The position numbers and the translations under genes are program-made. The notes beneath the pieces are model-generated. The model was not told where the DNA came from, ran no database searches, and worked only from the letters and a program-made list of their open reading frames with translations. Of a stretch of DNA of 64,000 nt, positions 56,975-64,000 are shown in pieces. Position 1 is the stretch's first letter, and each line of letters opens with the position of its first letter. Location: the NCBI GenBank assembly GCA_030568195.1, contig JAJLTO010000002.1:806001-870000 (forward strand). The letters run 5' to 3'. This DNA comes from Dipodascopsis uninucleata var. uninucleata. Taxonomy: Eukaryota > Ascomycota > Lipomycetes > Lipomycetales > Lipomycetaceae.

Positions 56975-57585
56975 ATGCCATCCAGACTAACAGAGGAAGC
57001 GGAAAGTTTCTACATTGCTGTCTACGAGATGGTTCAAAGAATCCCTGAAGGCAAAGTCACGACTTATGGTAATTATAATTAAGTATTTACTATTTACTAG
57101 TGGTTCAAGTGGCGGTGAATAAGACTAGTGATATAGCGATATAATAGTGGTGATGATCTTGGGAAGCGCTGTTAAGCTGGTCCGCCGCTGATGAATAAAA
57201 CTGATTCTAACGTATTCATATTTTTCACTCAGGTCACATTGCTAGATTAATATCAGCTCCTCAAAACTCTAGACAAGTTGGAAATGCTCTAAAATACCTA
57301 CCACGTGCTAGGAGGCATGCATCACAGGAAGCTGATAGCAGAGAAGACGAATCAGTAATAGAACACGAGTTCTCTTCAGGCAACGTCCCCTGGTGGCGGG
57401 TGATCTCTTCGAGTGGAAGAATATCGTTCAGACAACGCGGTGGAATGGACGAGCAAGTACATAGACTACAAAGAGAGGGAATAGAGGTCAGAGTGGATGA
57501 GAATCATAGACCAAGGAAAATAGATCTCAGGGAGTATGGTTGGTTCCCAAGAACGGAGGATGATGATGCAGATGGAGATGAATAA
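56975..57585 (+). CDS. ATL1: Alkyltransferase-like protein (ATL), DNA damage recognition without methyltransferase activity
   Basis: Two exons, 56975-57068 and 57233-57585; 148 residues. It is homologous to O6-alkylguanine-DNA alkyltransferases: FYIAVYEMVQRIPEGKVTTY, GHIARLISAP, and the Arg-finger segment NSRQVGNALKYLPRA. The usual acceptor motif PCHRV reads PWWRV (Trp85, Trp86), so the reactive Cys is replaced by Trp as in S. pombe Atl1 (PWHRV), and the next residue is also Trp. ISSSGRISFRQRGG and the closing LREYGWFP match Atl1. About 20 extra residues (HASQEADSREDESVIEHEFS) precede the motif. ATLs bind and flip alkylated guanines and hand them to nucleotide excision repair. Converges with the acidic membrane protein gene. 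Confidence 0.92.
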
Positions 57586-57679
57586 AATGTAAATGTGAAT
57601 GAGATCATTATGGGAGACTTATAATTAATACCTTAGATACAAGAAACATAGATTTTTATAACATACTTTGGTTGATAGG

Positions 57680-58801
57680 TTACTTTTTTCTTTGATAGCG
57701 GCGATCAGATTGATTCTTAGATGGACTATAACGTTCCGAATAGGGATTCGAGTAATCATAAGAATCGGCGACATCATCGTCTTCGTCATTATAGTAATAC
57801 CGTTCATAGTCGTCGGCACCCGCAGACGGGCCTGGATCTTTGGATGCCGAGTATAATTTGAACCTTCGGTAGCCATCGTATCCACTATCATAAGCCCGCC
57901 TATTTCTATCGGTTCGCAGAGGCTCATATGGCGTACTTCTAGAAATTAATGGATGGACGGTCCACTTCGGCGGAGGCGCTGGGAGTGGGCTGTCGGAAGA
58001 TGCAATAGAATCCTGGTATGAATACCGACGATAACGGCTTGGTGATGCAACTGGTGGTGGCTTCGTAGAGAGCTTGTACTTTTCGAGACGGCGTCTATGC
58101 TTTTCGGAAAGTGTCTCTTCATCATAGAGAGGTCGTTCTTTGCGATAATCTTTAGTTGACCCTGATGCCGTATACTTGCCATTGTGTTTCGATCTATGAT
58201 GCCGAGCATTGCTGCTGTCGTCATATTCTTCGTCTTCCTGGGTTTCATCTTGATTCTCAGTTCCATCATACTCGTCTTCGTCTTCATACTCGTCTTCATA
58301 CTCGTCTTCATACTCGTCTTCATCTTCGTCGTCATACTCATCTTCTTCTAGTCGCGAACGGGAGGATTGTCTGTGTCTTGACCTCGTATATTTTTCATCA
58401 AGGACTTCCGCAGCTTCTCGATCATTTGCAACTTCTGCACTTGGAGGAGATTCGTCCGTAGATTTGTCTTTGCGGTTTCGACTAGAGAGCTTCTCTTTAA
58501 TATAATTCCACCGCTTCAGAGCATCTGCCTTCTGGTCTTGCCAGTCATCGTCTTTTTCGCCTCGAAAACCTTTTTGAAACAGATAGGCACCACCCGCAGC
58601 CAATAATACTGCTAAAACGGCGAATAATATGATATACCAATGGGAGAATGAGTTTGATGAAATTGATCCTTTTGCAGAGGGTAGTTGAGCTCCTGAAGTG
58701 ACGTAAACTACAGAGTAGGAAGCTGTCGCACTCGTGGTGGTTTCGCTTACCACTATTGTTGAGACAACGTCTCTAATTTCATTTTCGTAAAGCCGATTCA
58801 T
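57680..58801 (-). CDS. Single-pass membrane protein with long acidic, tyrosine-rich cytosolic region
   Basis: Single exon, 373 residues. A short Ser/Thr-rich head (about 1-53) with no signal peptide is followed by one transmembrane helix (HWYIILFAVLAVLLAAGGAY, about 54-76) and a positive stop-transfer segment. The cytosolic part has a tandem acidic array of DEYE units (about residues 156-182) within a longer Glu/Asp/Tyr tract. A Tyr/Arg/Ser-rich tail then ends in YQRKK. The plan recalls fungal cell-wall sensor or Mid2-like proteins, but no domain is recognised and no function is assigned. Confidence 0.65.
   Translation of the reverse strand: MNRLYENEIRDVVSTIVVSETTTSATASYSVVYVTSGAQLPSAKGSISSNSFSHWYIILFAVLAVLLAAGGAYLFQKGFRGEKDDDWQDQKADALKRWNYIKEKLSSRNRKDKSTDESPPSAEVANDREAAEVLDEKYTRSRHRQSSRSRLEEDEYDDEDEDEYEDEYEDEYEDEDEYDGTENQDETQEDEEYDDSSNARHHRSKHNGKYTASGSTKDYRKERPLYDEETLSEKHRRRLEKYKLSTKPPPVASPSRYRRYSYQDSIASSDSPLPAPPPKWTVHPLISRSTPYEPLRTDRNRRAYDSGYDGYRRFKLYSASKDPGPSAGADDYERYYYNDEDDDVADSYDYSNPYSERYSPSKNQSDRRYQRKK
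58271..58334. repeat. 12-bp tandem repeat encoding DEYE units
   Basis: About five near-identical 12-bp units reading tactcgtcttca on the plus strand. On the minus strand they encode repeated Asp-Glu-Tyr-Glu in the acidic membrane protein. Copy number is likely to vary between strains. Confidence 0.8.
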
Positions 58802-59617
58802 GATAGTTCATTACATTGATATATTTTCTCAGTACTTTTTGAGAAAAGCTGCAATGACTATAGAACACAATTGTTTCCAGCCGGCCAAGAAACAGTCTAC
58901 AGGAAGAATAAGCAGCCAGTACACCCTCTATTGGGCGAATTTACTCGCTTATGAAAGAGCGTCTTACCTGAAGACTGTCTTATTTATTTATTTATGTACC
59001 TATAAACTAGATAGGCCATTTGAGTGTACTAGGGTCGGAATCGGGCCTTAGACCCATCCATATTTATTCCTTTCTGTTCTTGTTCACCGATATCCCATCA
59101 ACATTTGTTTTCATATTTCCGTGTCTAAACAAGGGCTATTGACTGGGCAACCGTCTACACGTTTAAATGAACTTTTATCGTTCTTTTGGTTAAAAGTCAA
59201 TAGAATGTTTTATATCCCAGTCTAATAATGTTATCCTATCTTACAGGGGGTTATATTGTGCTTGAAAGCTCAAATGTGGCCCTACGTTGCAGCTTACCTT
59301 ACTAAATATAAATGTATAGATGTTTAGTTTGGACTTAGTCCTTCTTCGTTGATCCTAGTTTCAATTATTTATAATAAAAATTAACGAGTTTAATACAATT
59401 AAACAGTCTAGCTTCATATTGCGGAAGAAATAACTGTAATCTTCAGTTAGGTTATAAAATAGCTTAAATTTTAAAAACCGGATCATCTTCCAGTTGCTGG
59501 ACTTCCATACACATAACTACGATTATTGTTCTTTCAGCGGCTCGCGCGGTTTTTCAACTCTATAGACACAAAGCCTGTTTGTTACCTCGTGACATCCTGA
59601 ACAGTCATATCGTAGAA
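58802..59617. promoter_or_regulatory. Divergent promoter region, acidic membrane protein / ECM15
   Basis: 816 bases. It contains a perfect 9-bp inverted repeat, CTATTGACT at 59136-59144 and AGTCAATAG at 59195-59203. No gene seen. Confidence 0.45.
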
Positions 59618-60106
59618 ATGGTTTCATTAAAATGCACAGCAGATTTCTGCTTGATTCCTGTAAGTCAAAACTTCTATAAGATGGAATATTTGCAAATGTT
59701 GTCTTGAGGTATAGATGTATGTCTTTCAAGAACTGCTCTAACGCGAAAACTATGATCAACTAGATGGGAACACCATCACCATCTGTCTCTCAGTATATTG
59801 CCGAAGTACAGATTCTAATTAAAGAAAGTGGACTTAAATATTCTATGCACTCTGCAGGAACTACCGTGGAAGGGCAATGGGATGAGGTTTGTCAGCTTAT
59901 CGGTAAAGCACATGAATTGATACATAAGCTCGGAGTGCCCCGTGTTCAAACTGATATCAGAATTGGAACCAGGTAGGCAATAGCGATTTCAATCTATTGA
60001 ATTATCCAACTAACAAGAAGTCATTCCGTCTCTTAGAATTGATAAAGTGCAATCATTTGACGATAAAGTAGCGGCAGTAGAAAAGATCTTGAAGGAAAGG
60101 CAGTAA
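59618..60106 (+). CDS. ECM15: MTH1187/YkoF-family protein Ecm15 (DUF77)
   Basis: Three exons, 59618-59659, 59764-59972 and 60037-60106; 106 residues, close to yeast Ecm15 (104). The fold-defining segments are in order: ADFCLIPMGTPSPSVSQYIA, LKYSMHSAGTTVEGQWDEV, and RVQTDIRIGTRIDK at the exon 2/3 junction. The family forms ferredoxin-like tetramers that bind thiamine or related ligands; the physiological role in fungi remains unclear (yeast mutants have wall phenotypes). The 42-nt first exon is needed for the conserved N-terminal strand, and both introns keep frame. Confidence 0.92.
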
Positions 60107-60240
60107 TCAAAAATGCTGGACAAGATTTGCGTTATAGTGTGATTGTCTACTAGCAGCATTTTATATAAAAATATCAGAGTAAGTGCGGACATAATATGAT
60201 AGTTATATCTTGACTATAATAAACAGTTTGTATCTAAAGT

Positions 60241-60771
60241 TTACTCTTTTGCTTCTTCTTTTGCTTCTTCTTTTGCTTGTCGAACTCTTCTTCTGACATA
60301 GATGAAGCATCCTATTACACCGCTGAGGAGCCAAAGAATCCTATGAGAGCGAGCATCATCCATTAGTCAGCTTGAGTCTTTTTGTAGCTTTAAATATATT
60401 ACTTACACACTGACTATCACAAAAGCCACGGCTGCTTTTATTCTAGAGCAATGTGATGCACCATATGGATTCATTGTACATCTCACAGGCTGACCATTCA
60501 TAAAGATCCACACAGTAGCGATGAATAAGGCCATCGATATCATAATGTCCCACAGAGAAACTAGGAGTCCAACACCATCAAATAGTATCCATATAATGCT
60601 AGTCACTAGAGCTACACAGCATATAAATAGTGTATATACATAACAGTTTGGAGCCTTAATAGAGTTGGCATGCAGACTAGTTATCTCATATCCAAGGTCC
60701 CCAATGGCTATAATAGCTGAAGTAAATTGCAGCAAACGCAGTGTAACAGGAAGAACTCGAGCAATTCCCAT
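60241..60771 (-). CDS. MARVEL-domain four-pass membrane protein
   Basis: Two exons, 60771-60407 and 60340-60241; 154 residues. The first segment, RLLQFTSAIIAIGDLGYEI, has the usual MARVEL/Nce102 start. Three further hydrophobic helices follow (YTLFICCVALVTSIIWILF, LLVSLWDIMISMALFIATVW, and RIKAAVAFVIVSV joined across the splice site to ILWLLSGVIGCFIY). The tail is cytosolic and basic, then KEEA repeats (KEEAKEEAKE). Such proteins organise plasma-membrane domains such as eisosomes or traffic in the secretory route. An AG acceptor just upstream of the ATG hints at a further noncoding 5' exon. Confidence 0.8.
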
Positions 60772-62487
60772 GTCTCCTAGAATACAATCTAGACAATTTA
60801 TACAGGAAGGAAAAAATATAGTCGTATAATTTATAAGATCAATTTCTACGAACAATAATAGTATTGTAGACAATAGTAGAATCTTCCAACTGAAGACTCC
60901 TCAATATATATATTTATATTAGATCCCCAGAAAGCATTAAGGGCATATGCAATTTACAAACTCGCAAACTTCATTCTTTGATGTTTCCATATTATAATTG
61001 TTCACCGCCCAACGGAGAACAGGGCACGATATCTGACGCTTTAGGTGTTTCATGGAACTTTGTCATCATTACTATTTTTATAATACTTCCACCCTCAGTG
61101 CCTCTAGTTATTAAAAAACCAGAAACTTGAAAAAAAACCCCATATGGCGGTTTCAGAAAGCTCAAGAGATCAAGTATTGCTAGCGAGGCTGTACAAATTG
61201 TAAGGCAGTCAGAACAGATCAGTATTCAGATCAGTCAGAGAAACCAAGTGTATGCTACGCGACTAAAACTTTTTTTACCATGCCCATGCAGCTTTAATAC
61301 CATCTAGTTTTACATCTTACTCTTGAAAAGAAGCTATTAATGCCTAGACAATCCTGCGTGAAATGAAACTGTTATAGATAGCTCTCCTCTCTTATGTCAC
61401 AAACATATCAACTGTATCGCGAGTAAGGAGCAAGAGAGCAGCTGTCGTCATATATTTCTACGCCGCACGGATAGTGGTACAGCTATATTTCTATCTGGCT
61501 TCGAGAAGTTATCGGTGTAGAATTAAACGATATGCTAAGTGGACACAATAGTCTGCGATTTGAATTCGACTCCATTTCAGCTTACTTGCACAACATCTTC
61601 ATCTGCATATAGTTCTCCGAAAGATCAGTGATATACATTGTAGGTATATGGCTATCTAATTATATATTGATCCAGTAATTTGATAATGCTGTTGTTGCTT
61701 TGGTCGTTTAGTCGCAAACACATCGCCACCGTAACAAAATATGAAATTCTCACACAGTATGTCTAAACAGTCTCTTTCAATCCGATACTATCATTCCCAG
61801 TAACAGCCTCGTCAGACGATTTATAGCTCACGCCATCTCATATTGCCAATGATTTGCGGCGTCAAGTGTCTTCAGCCCTGGAAGTTAACGCTAACTTCAA
61901 CATACTTATTTGACTTGCATTGAGACTAGCGACAGCCGTCTCTAGGCCATTCGTCAGTACTATCAGTATTTCCGTTAGCCCATTAGTATAGTGTGAATAA
62001 CCTACAGATCTGCGACATTTCTTTGGCTGTTTGACAGTTTCTTGAAGATCTCGTATGCATTTATTCTATAGAAAAACTCTGGCAGAAAAGATCTTTCAAG
62101 CCTGCCCTTTCAGATTTTAAAGTTGATCAATCTCTATTGTGAATCCACACTACAAGTCAACAATCCTTTTTTCCTTCTTGATATCCAAGTCCATTTCTCT
62201 AAGCTACTCTGGCTGATTTCAGTTTCTTGTCCATATAAAAGAAAACAGAGATTTCTGCTGAATTTATTATAGAGAGAATTGGGAACATAAAAGTTAGCTT
62301 CTAACTCATTCTTTGCATGCACGCTAGATTTTCAAGTGGAGAGATTCAGGGTACTAGATAATAGACACAGCATAGAATATACGAATAATATCAGTACACC
62401 GCTATAATTTTCTTGGTAAACGAATCATTAACAGTCTAGATATTCCGATTTTGCATTTTATAAGCTACGAAAACTAGTTGCACCTCG
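60772..62487. other. 1.7-kb divergent intergenic region, MARVEL gene / CYLD-like USP
   Basis: Moderately AT-rich. Short frames, such as 62134-62322 on the minus strand, show no domain. No RNA gene or repeat recognised. Confidence 0.45.
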
Positions 62488-62710
62488 ATGAGGCTAAAGA
62501 GAGACCACCGTCGTGTGTGGCAGGTATGTAATATATAGCAGCATCAGCTGAGTTCAATAGTACGACCTCATGATTATATATCTCTAAGAATGTCTGTCGC
62601 TCTGCAGGACTTTATGATAAGCTGCAGGTTGAGTCTCTGCATGATTATATAAAAATGAAGATTTCATTTTGCGGAATATAGAGCCAGTGCTAACGCCTCC
62701 ACAGAAAGTA

Positions 62711-64000
62711 ATGGGCCTTGATTTCGGTAATTCCAATATACTTGGTCTTCGACAAAGTGAAATAGACTCTCTCGTTGCAAAAGTCACAAAGAGCCTACAA
62801 GCAGAAGGATACACGCCTCTGACTGAGGAAGTTAAGCATGCTGTACTCGCAAAATATTCAAATGGAAATCCCGAAAAGGCAAAAGAGCTGTATAAGTTCT
62901 TTCAAGATGCCAACGAAGGACTATTACTAGACGTTCAAGACGTACAATCAGTCCAGGAGTATATGAGTAATGTTGATATTAGTGCGAAAACAGAGAAACT
63001 TTACCCTGGTGAATTCCCACCTCTGGTTCAGATGCAAGGTGCTGAGCCCCTTAACAGTGTTTCTTGTTATCTAGACTCATTACTGTTTGCGATGTTTGCT
63101 CGATTGGAGTCTTTTGAACCTATGCTCTACAATGTTTATGACGAAGGGCCTGTAAGAAAACTGTCTACAGCACTGCGAATTTGGGTAAACCTACTAAGGG
63201 CCGGTAAACTGATTACTTCGGATATCACAGACCAGCTGCGGAAGGTTCTGGCTGAGAATGGATGGGCAGAAGCGGATACAGATACTCAACAAGATCCCTC
63301 AGAAGCGTTTGTTTTCATCACGGAGAAGCTACAAATGCCCCTATTGACTTTGAAAATGGAAATCGCACATGGAGGCAAGGAAGACAAAAAAGATGATCAC
63401 AAATATATTAACGAGCGACTTCTTCATGTACCTGTACTTGGAAATCCCGATGATTCACCCATCAGTTTAGAAGCCTGTCTCGAAGAATATTTTTCGAACT
63501 CAGTTGTCGTACGAAGAGAAATTGAACGCCGCCAATCTATTTCATCTGTTGCACATGGTCTCTCAATGAAGTCTCAAGCTGCTCATGTTGAGACAGTCGA
63601 CGTAACTGACAGCGCTCGGAGAGGAAGATCAACCACTATTGATGCTCGACCAGAATTCCTATCTACTAACATGTTCAAACCATCAGCGTATGAAGGATCT
63701 CAAGTATCGTTTGGCTCAATCGTCACAGAGGAAGGCGAAGAATCAGTACCTTCTATACGACGGCTCCGCCGTAGCTCAACTATTCGTACAGCAAAGAACG
63801 AAATTTCTTTGCCTGCTTGGACCTTTCTTCAATTGCTTCCATTTTACACGGATTCCAATCCAAGCACTTCTTCTACAGAGCATTTTGCCTTGAAACGGCC
63901 GGTTCTAGTGATTTGTCTAAAGCGATACTCATGGAAGAGCGATGGCAGGACTGTTCGAAATAACCGAAAAGTTCTAATTCCAGAAGTCATTGAACTTCCA
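62711..64000 (+). CDS. CYLD-like ubiquitin-specific protease, N-terminal part, runs off window end
   Basis: The frame is open to the window end (430 codons visible from the ATG at 62711). It starts MGLDFGNSNILGLRQSEIDS. A USP Cys box, LNSVSCYLDSLLFAMFARL, has Asp after the Tyr-Leu as in the human CYLD box (CYLDS) rather than the Asn of canonical USPs. TDTQQDPSEAFVFITEKLQM is the QD motif. FALKRPVLVICLKRYSWKSD matches the later LKRF-type strand, so the catalytic domain is split by a Ser/Arg-rich insertion. The frame is open back to 62645, and a candidate small exon begins at ATG 62488 with a GTATGT donor at 62524. The true start is therefore unsettled. Confidence 0.8.
   Translation, partial: MGLDFGNSNILGLRQSEIDSLVAKVTKSLQAEGYTPLTEEVKHAVLAKYSNGNPEKAKELYKFFQDANEGLLLDVQDVQSVQEYMSNVDISAKTEKLYPGEFPPLVQMQGAEPLNSVSCYLDSLLFAMFARLESFEPMLYNVYDEGPVRKLSTALRIWVNLLRAGKLITSDITDQLRKVLAENGWAEADTDTQQDPSEAFVFITEKLQMPLLTLKMEIAHGGKEDKKDDHKYINERLLHVPVLGNPDDSPISLEACLEEYFSNSVVVRREIERRQSISSVAHGLSMKSQAAHVETVDVTDSARRGRSTTIDARPEFLSTNMFKPSAYEGSQVSFGSIVTEEGEESVPSIRRLRRSSTIRTAKNEISLPAWTFLQLLPFYTDSNPSTSSTEHFALKRPVLVICLKRYSWKSDGRTVRNNRKVLIPEVIELP

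Noticed and set aside
1-64000. Search for transposons, LTR elements, viral remnants and CRISPR arrays
   Set aside because: No reverse transcriptase, integrase, transposase or capsid-like motifs, no long terminal or inverted repeats, and no regularly spaced repeats were seen.

Overview
The window comes from a fungal nuclear genome, most probably an early-diverging ascomycete (Taphrinomycotina or a basal Saccharomycotina lineage). The gene content is yeast-like: SWC5, HFI1/ADA1, STS1/Cut8, PTA1, PMC1, bifunctional HIS7, ECM15 and MRPL31. However, most genes carry one to seven short spliceosomal introns (GTAAGT/GTATGT donors, TACTAAC-like branch points). Two genes absent from Saccharomyces cerevisiae are also present: UDP-xylose synthase and an alkyltransferase-like protein. 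CTG falls at conserved leucines (for example in HIS7 and PTA1), so the CTG-Ser code is unlikely. Base composition is AT-rich, apart from one patch near 41-43 kb. No tRNA, rRNA, CRISPR array, transposon or viral remnant was recognised.

Layout. 0-16.6 kb: 3' end of asparagine synthetase; VAP/SCS2 (-); UBA-UBX protein (+); UXS1 (-); STS1 (+); histidine acid phosphatase (-); mitochondrial PPR protein (+); PDX2 glutaminase (-); SWC5 (+). 16.9-29.7 kb: OSGIN-like flavoprotein (-); RAD1 clamp subunit (+), convergent with CENP-X/MHF2 (-); HIS7 (+); HFI1 (+); OST3 (-), divergent from a coiled-coil protein (+). 30.9-46 kb: unknown membrane protein (+); eight-exon PTA1 (-); PMC1 calcium pump (-); a 4.1-kb gene-poor divergent interval; and a four-exon CYSTM-type tail protein (+) whose last exon is 15 nt. 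46-64 kb: UBP12-like DUSP/USP protease (+); MRPL31 (-); helical-repeat mitochondrial protein (+); unknown Ser-rich protein (-); ATL1 (+); acidic single-pass membrane protein (-); ECM15 (+); MARVEL protein (-); and a CYLD-like USP cut by the window end.

Nearly all genes are housekeeping and show no operon-like grouping. Neighbours share promoters (PDX2/SWC5, OST3/coiled-coil, acidic membrane protein/ECM15, PMC1/CYSTM) or converge (RAD1/CENP-X, SWC5/OSGIN, UBX/UXS1, ATL1/acidic protein). Some cis-sites fit the adjacent gene: a TGAGTCA Gcn4-type site before HIS7, an ACGCGT MCB before RAD1, MBF/E2F-like sites before CENP-X, and a Reb1-type inverted repeat between OST3 and the coiled-coil gene. 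No wholly new multi-gene system is evident. The most unusual items are the ATL1 homologue with a Trp-Trp in place of the Cys-His of the alkyltransferase motif, the microexon CYSTM gene, the long divergent interval at 40.3-44.4 kb, and several conserved-looking proteins of unknown function. Splice junctions below were read by eye and checked for frame; total coding lengths divide by three in every multi-exon model given as complete.
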